A DNA stretch of 41,452 bases from Chlamydiales bacterium (GTDB lineage: Bacteria; Chlamydiota; Chlamydiia; Chlamydiales; JARBTN01): NCBI GenBank assembly GCA_029240195.1, contig JARBTN010000014.1:1-41452 (forward strand). Direction: 5' to 3'. Shown here one piece after another: positions 1-8,800 of this stretch (position 1 is the stretch's first letter; each line of letters starts with the position of its first letter). A program made the position numbers and the translations under genes. The notes below the pieces were generated by a model. It saw only the letters and a program-made list of their open reading frames with translations. It was not told the origin of the DNA and did no database searches.

Positions 1-305
1 TTTTCGGACCTTTCTCCTTTCTCTAAACAGCTAGGATAAAACGGGATATCTCTTGTTTGAGGCACCTTTAATTCTAGCTTGCCAAAACGAGTTTGAAGAC
101 TTTTATCTTTAAATCCGTTAGCATATCCTTTACGGCTTTCGCTTCGCTCATAAGAAGCCGCCTGTAAAGTCTGCTCCCGTTCTATTTTCATTAACTCGTT
201 GAATAAGCGCTGTAAAGTGGGGCTTAAATCGCACATCCCTTCTTCAGCTAGTTCTCCGAGTATCTCTGCTATGACCGGTGTATAAATTCTGTTTGAGGCC
301 ATCAT
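1..305 (-). CDS. IS256 family transposase, N-terminal part (truncated by window edge)
   Basis: Translation from the ATG at 305 gives about 101 residues with no stop before the window edge. The segment YERSESRKGYANGFKDKSL (about residues 52-70), followed by a stretch reading FGKLELKVPQTRD, matches the conserved N-terminal part of IS256/Mutator transposases. These use a DDE catalytic domain, which would lie beyond the edge. Two ATG codons are adjacent (305 and 302). A GAGG ribosome-binding site lies just upstream of the first, which I therefore chose. There is no sign of decay in the visible part, so the element may be active, but completeness is unknown. Confidence 0.85.
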   Translation of the reverse strand, partial: MMASNRIYTPVIAEILGELAEEGMCDLSPTLQRLFNELMKIEREQTLQAASYERSESRKGYANGFKDKSLQTRFGKLELKVPQTRDIPFYPSCLEKGERSE

Positions 306-418
306 TTTCCTCTTTTGTTTAGCGATTAAAGAGAATGTGGTCTCAAACTTTTTTATTCAACTCCCTTCTGCTATCTCCTTCAGGAAATCGAATTTACAAA
401 AACAATGTTACACTACCG
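1..418 (-). mobile_element. IS256-family insertion sequence, partial (transposase start and one end)
   Basis: The 5' part of an IS256 (Mutator-type) transposase runs off the left edge of the window. Outside its start codon, a segment at about 391-418 contains AATTTACAAAAACAATG followed by TTACACTACC, which resembles the terminal inverted repeats I know from this IS family. It is therefore a plausible outer end of the element. The other end is outside the window, so the repeat pair and any target duplication cannot be checked. Confidence 0.6.
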
Positions 419-462
419 GCATATAGGTTCAATACAACAGTTAAGACAGGAAATCCAAGCGT

Positions 463-577
463 ATGTTGTTATTCGAAATAGACGACATTCAAAAATAGTT
501 TGGGGTTTTACGTTTGAAAAAGCCCGGTCGAAGATGAAGTTTGCTTATTCGCAATAACAAATGTGGTCGGGCACTAG
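463..577. repeat. MITE-like repeat, truncated copy
   Basis: Positions 561-577 read ATGTGGTCGGGCACTAG. This is the same terminal sequence as the inverted ends of the 172-bp element at 17142-17313. The arms at 463-480 and 544-562 are imperfectly complementary, as expected for a palindromic MITE, but the left terminus is missing. The rest of 306-659 holds no convincing gene; it is the intergenic space between the IS element and the gene at 660. Confidence 0.5.
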
Positions 578-659
578 TGCTTGAACACAGATGTTTTTTA
601 GATATACATTAATTATCAAATTAGATAAAATAATTAACACTTACAATTAGGAGACTAGA

Positions 660-1619
660 ATGTCTAGTATTGCGGCGTCCTGCACTATAAATAATACTTT
701 ATTACGGGTAGATCAAATCTGTGATTATATCCCTATCGTAAGTACAATAACGAATCTTGTTGATATTTTTGAAAAGTGCATTTTTAAGGGCTGTTGCAGT
801 CCTAGGTCTATAAACTCAAATCGTTACTTTTCTCACATAAATGATAAGAGCATTTTGCGTTGCATTACTTTACTTGTGCCTATCTTGGGTAATACCATAG
901 TTGGTATTTATGATCTTATCCAAAATCATCGAGCAGAAGTTGAAGAAAGAGAAGATCAAGACTCTGAAGCTCGTATGCTAGGGTTGGAGGTCAGTCAATT
1001 ACCTCAAAGTATTTCGGAGAGACGTCAAATCATAGAGAATAAGCGACAAGAAAAACTTCAAGAAATTGCCCAACAAAGCATCAAAGCTCTTGATATGGAA
1101 ATTGTTGGAATGCGTCAGTCCATTGAACAATTTAGAAAAATCATTGACAACCCTGATGAACCTTTAGAAGTCACAAGATGTTTTGGGTTATTAAGAGAAA
1201 CTTATAATGGAACGCATCGAGAAAAAATAGATTATATTTGGCTTAATTTTAAACTAATGTATGCCTTTCAAGATTTAGGAAGCAGCTTTTTAATTTTAGG
1301 AGAACTAGATCAAAATGAAATAATTAGTCAAAAGCAACGAGAGGTTTCTGAATTAAAAAAAGAGTTGTCAGGACTCAGACAAACATCATATCGTGAATAC
1401 ATTCAATCTATTAGAACAGAAGAATTATTACAAGAAGCTCAAAAATATTATCTTAAAAGTTTTCCAGAAGAAGAACGGGAAGGTCTCACGGCGTCTGTAG
1501 AACAAATGACTCTTGAAACACTTGTACCTAAATTGGAAGAAAGGGTTCTCGCTCAAGCTAAAAATGACTATAATATCATTGAAATGCGAGAGATTATTTC
1601 TCAAATAGAATGCATTTAA
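660..1619 (+). CDS. Putative inclusion membrane (Inc-like) protein with coiled-coil tail
   Basis: No enzyme family is recognised. The 319-residue protein has two hydrophobic segments near the N-terminus (about residues 20-43 and 64-86, the second containing LLVPILGNTIVGIYDLI) separated by a short Cys-rich loop. A long, highly charged helical region likely to form coiled coils follows. A bilobed hydrophobic domain plus coiled coil is the usual layout of chlamydial Inc proteins, which enter the inclusion membrane through type III secretion. I have the impression that environmental chlamydiae carry paralogous families with a similar YFSHIN...LLVPILGN pattern. The start is supported by AGGAG six bases upstream. 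The gene is clearly more AT-rich than the rest of the window and lies between IS and MITE remnants, which suggests acquisition. The Inc assignment is inference from architecture. Confidence 0.6.
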   Translation: MSSIAASCTINNTLLRVDQICDYIPIVSTITNLVDIFEKCIFKGCCSPRSINSNRYFSHINDKSILRCITLLVPILGNTIVGIYDLIQNHRAEVEEREDQDSEARMLGLEVSQLPQSISERRQIIENKRQEKLQEIAQQSIKALDMEIVGMRQSIEQFRKIIDNPDEPLEVTRCFGLLRETYNGTHREKIDYIWLNFKLMYAFQDLGSSFLILGELDQNEIISQKQREVSELKKELSGLRQTSYREYIQSIRTEELLQEAQKYYLKSFPEEEREGLTASVEQMTLETLVPKLEERVLAQAKNDYNIIEMREIISQIECI

Positions 1620-1628
1620 TTTTACAAT

Positions 1629-1642
1629 GCACTAGCTAGTGC
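1629..1642. repeat. Perfect 14-bp palindrome resembling two abutted MITE ends
   Basis: GCACTAGCTAGTGC is a perfect palindrome ten bases after the stop codon of the Inc-like gene. Its halves match the outermost bases of the MITE found at 17142-17313 (CTAGTGC at one end, GCACTAG at the other). It could be a scar left by element excision or insertion. Confidence 0.35.
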
Positions 1643-1723
1643 AATTTTCATATTAAATTTAACGATAAAAATTTCATGTTTTTGTTATTAAATTTAATTT
1701 AATACCGTACTAGCGGTGCTGTG

Positions 1724-1877
1724 ACTGACCCATCAATGGTATCAACTTAAGCGTTAGCAACGCATACGTTAGGGTCATAAGAATTCAAATTTCTAGCCTA
1801 TCCCTGAAAAGGTAAAGTCTTTTTTGGAGGACTCGATTGGATCAGTTTCCTTAAGTTGACACCATTGACTGACCCAT
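1724..1877. mobile_element. 134-bp MITE-like element with 10-bp flanking direct repeats
   Basis: Terminal inverted repeats of 18 bp with one mismatch lie at 1734-1751 (CAATGGTATCAACTTAAG) and 1850-1867 (CTTAAGTTGACACCATTG). They are flanked on both sides by the direct repeat ACTGACCCAT (1724-1733 and 1868-1877), as expected for a target-site duplication. The interior has no ORF, so the element must have been moved in trans by a transposase not visible here. Confidence 0.75.
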
Positions 1878-2287
1878 TGCCCGTCAAAATCTCTAAAATT
1901 CCAGTAGCTTTGTCTTTCTAATACCTTTGGGGTCATATTAAGGGCCACCCCTTATTATGATAAACAGCTGCGAACTCTTTTTGCTTCCTTGACCAGCCCA
2001 ATTTTTACGAGGCCTAAAGGCAAATTTTCCATTAGTTTACCCCAATCAAAAGTTCTGAGCCCATCCAATCGCCCCCAATCTTTTTTCTCTTCCCCTTCAT
2101 TTCCCAGAATACCTCCTCTTTAAACCAATCAATTCCCCTTTCAATTCTTTTCCCTACCGGGAAACCAATCCCTCTCTTTTTTTTGATGCGCCAAATGCGT
2201 GCGCAAGCCCTTGTTAAACAAGCAAAAGGCATGGAACCTCAAGTGTCACCTCTCAAAGTTTCATCCCCTTTGATTTGCAGCAGACTT
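1878..2287. other. Intergenic region without a convincing gene
   Basis: This stretch is pyrimidine-rich on the plus strand. The only open frame (2232-2032, minus, 66 codons) is short, has odd composition and no family resemblance. It may hold remains of a degraded gene next to the mobile-element zone, but nothing can be assigned. Confidence 0.4.
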
Positions 2288-2971
2288 TTAAGCCTTCAAT
2301 ACATTTTCCGGCGCCTGAGGGCCTAGAACTAAGCGCCCTTTAGCATCGATCAAATTAAAAGAGTTGATGAAGGCGTCAAAATTACCTTTCAGAGCTTCAG
2401 CTCGATGGGCCGGATAAGAATAAGAGACGATATAGGCATTTGAGCCATAGGCGATGACCTGCCCGAGCATGCGGTATTCCGCCCCACCCTTATGCTCTTT
2501 AGCGGAAAAGCGAAAAGAGGCTAAATTTGGCTGGACATTGTCGCTTTCAATTTGCACGTCCAATCCCCGTCTGGATAAGATGTAGTACATGATTTGTAAG
2601 GCATCTTCCTTCTCCCCTGAAAAATAGCAATAAGAGGCTCCATCATACGAGGTTGGGCGCTGCAACATGTCAAATTGCTCGACCACAAACAAATCTTGCT
2701 GACCTGTGGAAGAAGAGTACTTGGCACCTTTGACAGAATAGCTATGGCCGCTGAGTCCAAAGAGCGCTTTTGACGTCTGTTCTTTTGGAGCGGAAGGGAA
2801 TGCAACTTGGAACAGACTCGGCCGCGATTGATAGCAGCTCCAAGAGGCATCATAGCTGACAAAAGGAGATCCCGGCTGAGCGACGACAGGTGTGATCGAC
2901 TCTTTTTTGGAAGAGCAGGCGCTGCTTAGAAAAAGCAGAGAACAATAGGCAATTTGGCAATACTTTTTCAT
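2288..2971 (-). CDS. Predicted lipoprotein of unknown function
   Basis: The protein (about 227 residues) begins with MKKYCQIAYCSLLFLSSAC, a type II signal peptide whose lipobox LSSAC places a lipid-modified Cys at about position 19. The mature part is soluble, with no membrane segment, and I do not recognise a family. Three in-frame ATG codons occur in a row. AAGG lies directly before the first and six bases before the third, so the third (2971) is the best start. The next gene upstream on the same strand is also exported (3086-3652). The two may be co-transcribed, although about 115 bp separate them. It probably sits in the periplasm or at the outer membrane. Confidence 0.7.
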   Translation of the reverse strand: MKKYCQIAYCSLLFLSSACSSKKESITPVVAQPGSPFVSYDASWSCYQSRPSLFQVAFPSAPKEQTSKALFGLSGHSYSVKGAKYSSSTGQQDLFVVEQFDMLQRPTSYDGASYCYFSGEKEDALQIMYYILSRRGLDVQIESDNVQPNLASFRFSAKEHKGGAEYRMLGQVIAYGSNAYIVSYSYPAHRAEALKGNFDAFINSFNLIDAKGRLVLGPQAPENVLKA

Positions 2972-3085
2972 CATCATCCTTTTTTATAGTTGATTTAAAA
3001 TTGACGCAGATTAGTAATATACTGCGAACAATCACAAGTCGACAATGATTAAAAAAAGGCTTACTATAAAAAAGTCATGATTTCA

Positions 3086-3652
3086 TCAATTTGAGGAATT
3101 TTCCGTAAAATGAAACGGCTTTCTGACATAAGGCCGATCCGAGCGAATTTGCTCCATCAGATGAAAGTCCAAGTAATAATTGGTTTGATAAAGGGAAAAA
3201 GAGGACAGCTCCTTGAGCTCAGCTGGAGAGAGGAGATCCCTTGCCAGGTAGAGCGCATAAGGGGAATAGATGAAGAGATCTGAGGGCAGCGCGCGCCCCC
3301 CCTTTTCCTTCTTGTCCCCCAAGATCAGCTGCACCTCTTTTGACTTGCGCATGGCAATGCGCCTCAGCTGCCGGTCCTCTTTGGAAGAAGGATAAGGGCC
3401 AGACGCAATGACAACTAGGCGATCATCTGAGAGCCGAGCGACCAATTGGCTATACCCTCCGCCAAGGTTGATCTCGACCCGCTCTTTTCTCTTCAATTTC
3501 TTTTTCGCAATATCGACCAAGCGAAAACCAACTTCCCGCTGCTGCTGCTCTAAAGAAGAAAGCTCTTTTAGCATCGGCAACGGCTGTTCTTGAGCCACCC
3601 CGAGAGAGCTGCACACACATAAAAAACTAAGTAGCCATTTTTGAGACATCAT
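3086..3652 (-). CDS. Predicted exported protein of unknown function
   Basis: The reading frame is open back to an ATG at 3679, but the sequence from 3652, starting MMSQKWLLSFLCVCSSLG, is a standard cleavable signal peptide (probable cut after GVA, before QEQ), so I prefer that start. No clear ribosome-binding site distinguishes the two. The mature protein is basic in its first half and helical, with about 165 residues. No domain is recognised. Lying before a lipoprotein on the same strand, it may belong to a small envelope unit. Confidence 0.6.
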   Translation of the reverse strand: MMSQKWLLSFLCVCSSLGVAQEQPLPMLKELSSLEQQQREVGFRLVDIAKKKLKRKERVEINLGGGYSQLVARLSDDRLVVIASGPYPSSKEDRQLRRIAMRKSKEVQLILGDKKEKGGRALPSDLFIYSPYALYLARDLLSPAELKELSSFSLYQTNYYLDFHLMEQIRSDRPYVRKPFHFTENSSN

Positions 3653-3984
3653 ACGCCAAGGGGATAGAGGCAAAAACATTCAGCGATGCTATTTTGCCAT
3701 GAGTTGAAACCCAAGTTGCAGTCTATCATTTGGGTGCAGAGCTAAATTTTGAGTCAAGCTTTGACAAAGCGCAAATTAAGCTCCAGAGTTTAATTTTTTT
3801 TTGAGAGCTATTTTGTCAAGACCAGCTGAAAATTTAAGATTGAAGAGGAGATATAGCAGCTTGAGTGGGAAGTCTATTTTTTCTTCTCCATAAAAAATTT
3901 CCCCATATTTGGCCAGCTTTTTTTAATAGAGCGGCTCATTTGCAAGAGAGTCTCTCTTCTTTCAAATGAAATGCAAAGCAAAAA

Positions 3985-4019
3985 AAAAAGCAAGTTGGAC
4001 GACTGCCAACTTGCTTTTT
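3985..4019. terminator. Bidirectional intrinsic terminator
   Basis: A perfect stem (AAGCAAGTTGG paired with CCAACTTGCTT) with a 7-base loop is bordered by an A-run on the left and a T-run on the right, so it can act in both directions. It would end the malic enzyme transcript, which stops at 4082 on the minus strand. The remainder of 3653-4081 is AT-rich with no gene visible and may hold the promoter for the exported protein. Confidence 0.85.
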
Positions 4020-4081
4020 TTGTCTTATATCCTAAGCCATGAGCGGCGAAGGTTTAGAGCACGTGTACTCAACAACACAAC

Positions 4082-5263
4082 CTAGACAACAGCTTGAACA
4101 GCTTTCCCAATGAGGGGGGCAATTTCAGCATCTAGAGGGCTTGGCAGGATGTGCTCTCGAGACAGATCTTTGGTGAGGGCAGCCAAAGTTTGAGCAGCCA
4201 CCACTTTCATCAAGGGGGTGATCTGCTTAGCTCTTGCATCTAAAGCGCCGCGAAATAGCCCAGGGAAAGCCAATACGTTATTCACTTGATTGGGCAAATC
4301 ACTTCTTCCTGTGCCGACAATGGCTGCGCCGCCACGGTAGGCCTCTTCCGGCATAATTTCAGGAATGGGATTGGCCAAAGCAAAGACAATCGCATCCGCG
4401 CTCATCAGGCGAATATCCTCTGCTTTCAACAAATCGCCTTGGCTCACGCCGATAAAGACATCGGCGCCTTTTAGGGCATCGAATACAGTCCCAGAGATAT
4501 TCTCACGGTTGCTATAAGTTAAGAGGTGCTTCTTCGCCTCGTTGAGGTCGGTGCGGCTGTTGCTGATGATGCCCTTGGTATCGCAAAGGATAATTTCTCG
4601 CACCGATTCAGCTGTGGTCTCTTCGTACCCTTTTTTGCAGAGCATGCGGGCGATGGCAATGCCGGCAGCTCCAGCTCCATTGACCACCACTTTGAGAGAA
4701 GAGAAATCCTTGCCCAGCACTTTGCAGGCATTGATCAAGGCCGCCAAAACGACAATTGCCGTGCCATGCTGGTCATCGTGGAAGACGGGAATGCCGAGCG
4801 ATTGCAGGGCATCTTCGACAGCAAAGCAGCGAGGGGCAGAGATATCTTCTAAATTAATGGCGCCAAATCCAGGGGCGATGCTTTTGACAGCTTGCACAAT
4901 CTCTTCCACGCTCGTCGCATCGAGGCAAATGGGCCAAGCATCGATATCGGCATATTTTTTAAAGAGAAGCGCCTTGCCTTCCATCACTGGCAGCGCAGCC
5001 AGAGGGCCGATATTGCCCAAGCCTAGCACAGCAGACCCATCGCTGACCACAGCGACCGTGTTTCTCTTTGTCGTCAAATCAAACACGCGCTCTGGATTTT
5101 GATGAATGTCGCGGCAAGGGGCGGCGACGCCAGGGCTATAAGCGAGAGAAAGATCGTGGCGGTCATTCAATGGAATTTTTAAGGCGAGGGCAATTTTACC
5201 GTGATGCTCTTCATGCAAGGCGATCGATTGCTGATCTAAAGATGGGCTCTCTTCAAGGCTCAT
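4082..5263 (-). CDS. NAD(P)-dependent malic enzyme (oxaloacetate-decarboxylating)
   Basis: This enzyme oxidatively decarboxylates malate to pyruvate with NAD(P)+, linking the TCA cycle to pyruvate and reducing power in the cytosol. The 393-residue protein carries the family signatures: SYSPGVAAPC-like segment at 41-50 (AYSPGVAAPC, Tyr42), MEGKALLFKK with the catalytic Lys at 97, metal ligands in NLED (Glu139, Asp140) and FHDDQHGTA (Asp163/164), and the dinucleotide-binding GAGAAG at 196-201. It is the short bacterial form (MaeB/YtsJ type) without the C-terminal phosphotransacetylase-like domain of long MaeB proteins. Cofactor preference cannot be read safely. The start has AGAGA at a suitable distance. 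It appears to be a single-gene transcript with its own terminator. Confidence 0.93.
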   Translation of the reverse strand: MSLEESPSLDQQSIALHEEHHGKIALALKIPLNDRHDLSLAYSPGVAAPCRDIHQNPERVFDLTTKRNTVAVVSDGSAVLGLGNIGPLAALPVMEGKALLFKKYADIDAWPICLDATSVEEIVQAVKSIAPGFGAINLEDISAPRCFAVEDALQSLGIPVFHDDQHGTAIVVLAALINACKVLGKDFSSLKVVVNGAGAAGIAIARMLCKKGYEETTAESVREIILCDTKGIISNSRTDLNEAKKHLLTYSNRENISGTVFDALKGADVFIGVSQGDLLKAEDIRLMSADAIVFALANPIPEIMPEEAYRGGAAIVGTGRSDLPNQVNNVLAFPGLFRGALDARAKQITPLMKVVAAQTLAALTKDLSREHILPSPLDAEIAPLIGKAVQAVV

Positions 5264-5572
5264 AATGTCTCTTAAAATAAGTAAGTTCAGGCTTTAACGC
5301 TGGAAGCCACGAGTCGGCTTTGGCGCTACAGGCAAAAAATTCTAATCCTTTCCCTGCTTGGTGGAAAGGCCTTTCTAACCAGCACATGGCGATTAAAGTT
5401 TTTAGAGAGCCTTGGCGCCGTTTGATACTCACAAAAGTTTTAATCGCCGTTGCGCTAGAACGGATGTCCGCTTTGACGAAATGAGTATAGCAAGAAGAAG
5501 AAAAGGGGGCAATGCCCCTTTGGCAAGAGCCCTGTTTACAGGAGGAAAGACCTCTCAAAAAGATAGAGAATT
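5264..5572. other. Long leader of the malic enzyme gene with inverted repeats
   Basis: No reliable gene is seen. The region contains a 12-bp perfect palindrome (GAAAGGCCTTTC, 5364-5375) inside a longer imperfect one, and a second inverted pair at 5388-5403 and 5433-5448 sharing GGCGATTAAA. A 101-codon minus-strand frame crosses it, but it overlaps the malic enzyme start and follows the palindromes, so I do not call it. The pattern suggests a palindromic dispersed repeat or a structured leader. Confidence 0.4.
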
Positions 5573-5701
5573 ATGGATGCTATAGAGCGCATTCTAGCGG
5601 CTCACCGCCCCATTAAATCCCTTAGCCTCAAAAAAATATTTAGCCTATGCTGGACCTGCGAATGCGGCAAACCAAAAATTTTAACGCGCAGAAGGCCCTG
5701 A
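5573..5701 (+). CDS. Possible 42-residue small protein with a Cys cluster
   Basis: A short frame from the ATG at 5573 encodes a basic peptide with the cluster CWTCECGK (C-x2-C-x-C) near its middle and a basic end. There is only a weak ribosome-binding site (AGAGAA) and no known family. It could equally be chance coding in the region before the ankyrin gene; 5702-5850 is AT-rich and probably contains that gene's promoter. Confidence 0.2.
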   Translation: MDAIERILAAHRPIKSLSLKKIFSLCWTCECGKPKILTRRRP

Positions 5702-5850
5702 GAGGCAGAAATTTTTTCTGCTCCCTATCCGAAAAAAACTGAGGGCAAATACCAATATTAATTTAAAAGTAGTTCAAATATAATAAATATAGTATAGAAT
5801 CTCATCTCTGAAATTAAAATTTTTTATATTTAATAATTTTGGGTTTTTTT

Positions 5851-8800
5851 ATGAAAGTTCCAGGATCGCCGTTTTCTCAGCCAAGTCTAATTTCAGCTAA
5901 GAGAGAGATCCCCCCGCAGAATAAAATAAAGTCAAAGTCCCCCTCCATAGAGCGCAAAGAGACCGATGAAGCTCTTCTTTGTTACCTATTTAAAAAGCAT
6001 GTAGAGATCCAACAGCCGCAAGGAGCTCTTGAAGAGTGGATCCGCAAGAATAAAAAAGCGCTCATCGCCCATTTAAAAGAGGCCTCATTAGAAGAGGCCA
6101 TCTCTCATTTCCAGGCCCAATATCCAAAATCCCTGCCGTTTCTAGGGAGGGAAGAGTTTTCTCAGTATCAAGGAGACTTTCCACTCCTATTAAAAAGGAT
6201 CTTGCTGCAGACCATGCAAGAAGAGGACGAAATAGGATATCGCGAGTTATTTGCCCTCTATATTGAAAAGGCAAAAGAGAAACAGCCCCTGCTCGATCTT
6301 CCTCAGCTCAGACAAAAATTTTTAGAGGAGCTCTTTCAAGAAGGGCACTTGGGCTGCATCTTTTTCCTCATTGAACGGCGGCTCTTCTCTTCATCAGAAG
6401 TGGCTTTTTTGCTCTTTGAATTGATCAAAAAAAGAGATGTGCCAAACCTGCAGATTGTTCAAATCTTAAGGCTGTCCTTTCAGCAAGAGGAAACGCAACA
6501 AAACGCGTTGGATGAGCGGCAATGGCTCTTTTTGCTCGATCAAGCTCTACGCTATCGACCGAGCGCCCCATTCATCTCCTATCTGATCGAGCAAGCAATC
6601 GATCGAGGCATCCATTTAGCCAAAAATTCCCAGCTTCCCTCTGGGCTCAAAGGTTACTCCCCGCTCTACTTGCTTATCAAAGCCTCCTATTTTGATTTGG
6701 CCAAGAGCTTTTTAAATGCAATCGGCCCCGCGCAAGCACATGAGCAGTGGATGCTTTGGAATATGGCGCAAAAAGCCGGCCAGACTGAATTGGCCCATCA
6801 GATCTATTCGATGGAAATGCAAGTGAATGCCACTGATGAAAAGGGGCTGACCGCTTTACATCTAGCTTGCAGCGAAGGCGATTTAGAACAGGTGACTCAT
6901 TTGTTGAAACATGGGGCAGATGTAAAGGCTCCATCGAACCTCGGAACTTTTCCACTCGATTGCATCTTGTTAAGACTGGCTGAAGAAGAGAGTAAAAAAG
7001 CCATCGAAGAGCTAGCCCTCATCGCCGAAAAGCTGCTGGAGAAGGGCGCGAATTCCTGGGTTCTATCAGACAATCTTGAAGCGATAGAAAACTTAGCCGT
7101 GCTAGCCATCGAGCTGGACAATACCCAACTCCTCTCCCTTTTATTAAAGGCCCATCCCTTTGACCTAAAGCAAAAAATTGCCCATCACGGCCTCTTTTCG
7201 GGCAGCACCCTTTTGCACATTGCCTGCCGAAAAGGGTCCATAAATATCGCCCACTTTCTCGTCAATAGCGACCGATCTTTGCCATACATTGCCGATGCGC
7301 TACAAGAAATCCCTCTGCATACGGCCTGTGAAAAGGGGTTTTTTAAGCTGATCTCCTTATTGGCAGCCGATCAGCCCGATCTTTTTTATATCCCGAATGA
7401 AAAAGGGGACACCCCTTTTTACCTGCTCTTAAAAAAGCAGCACTTTGCCATTGCCGATCGGTTTTCCATCCAGCTCGATCAACCCATCGGAGAGAATGGC
7501 GACACTCTTTTGCACTCTGCTGCCCAAGGGGGCAACCAAAAAATCATGGCCTATCTGGTCAAAAATGGCGCCTCGATCGATAGCTTAAATCTCTTTAAAG
7601 AGACTCCTCTCCATATCCTATGCAGAGAAAGCTTAGACCAAATCTCGGGTGTAGAGCTTCTTCTCAGCCATGGCGCATCCTTGCAAGCAACCGACGATTA
7701 TCAAGAGACCCCATTACATAAGGCATGCGCCGCTAGGCACTATCAGATTGCCAAAAAGATCATGAAAGACAGCGATCTCAATGCATGCAATGCATGGAAT
7801 GAGACACCCCTCACTCAGATTTTACTCAACAGCGAGTTTTCGAAAGAAGATATCGAAATGGCGGCTCTGTTGATTCAATATGGGGCCAATCCGTTCATCC
7901 GCGCTCAGCCAAGCGACCAATGCAGCGCCGCCATTTTATATGATAGGCTGTCCGAGCAGTCAGACCCGGAACTGCAGTCTCTCTATCGACAGCTTGAAGG
8001 GAGATACCCACAGGAAATGCAGGTCATACAAGTAGAGAGCAGCCTTAAAAATAACCAAATTCCAGATCAGGAGCTCTTCTCTTGGCTAAGCAGAGAAAAT
8101 ACCCATAGCCCAGCATTTCAGCTGGCCATGGAAAGCAAAGCGATCCTCTCTCATATTTTAACACAAACACAAAGAAACCAGCGCCCTCTAGCGATTGAAA
8201 TTGCCTACCTCGAGCAGCTCTTAAAAGAGGGAGAGCCCCTTCCCGAAGAGTCGCTATCTTTTCTCCTCAGCAATTCTGACCTTTTAAAGGCGCTGATGAG
8301 CGAGCAACGCGCGCCTCACCTGATCACCCATCTCCTCCTCCATTTTGAAGAGAAACTGGCCGAAAAAATAGCCCCCTTTATCCCCACTTTCCCCTTAGAA
8401 AAACAGCTTGCCCTTCTTCCCTTGGCCAAGCCCTCCACCATACGGGAAGTGCTTCTAAATAAAATTTCCCAGGTGGAAAAAGAGAAATGGATCAATGCTC
8501 CGTTTGCCCTCAAAGGGGATACTCCAGTCTCTGCAAAAAGCTGGATTCAATCCATTGGCGACAATTACCCTCTTCATGCGATTTTAGAAAATGAGCACAG
8601 CATATTAGGGGAGCTCTCTTACATGCCTCCTGCAAGCTTAGGCCTGCTCTATCTAGAAGAACCCTTTGCTGAAATCCTCACCTCCCTTTTGCCCATTTTG
8701 CCAGAGATCTACCAAAGGACGCTCATCCCCCTTTTAAGCCGGGAGGACCTGATCCAAAAAATTTTCATGGACCCCGCCAAACCTTACCTCATCAAAATGG

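Noticed and set aside
2032..2232. 66-codon minus-strand frame in the region after the MITE
   Set aside because: Composition is odd (long K/G/W-rich stretch) and no ribosome-binding site or family match was seen; it is at most a gene fragment.
5253..5558. 101-codon minus-strand frame just upstream of the malic enzyme
   Set aside because: It overlaps the malic enzyme start, runs through palindromic repeats and has no recognisable domain; a repeat or leader explains it better.
5839..5850. TTG start for the ankyrin/U-box protein
   Set aside because: An ATG four codons later is more likely; neither has a Shine-Dalgarno sequence.
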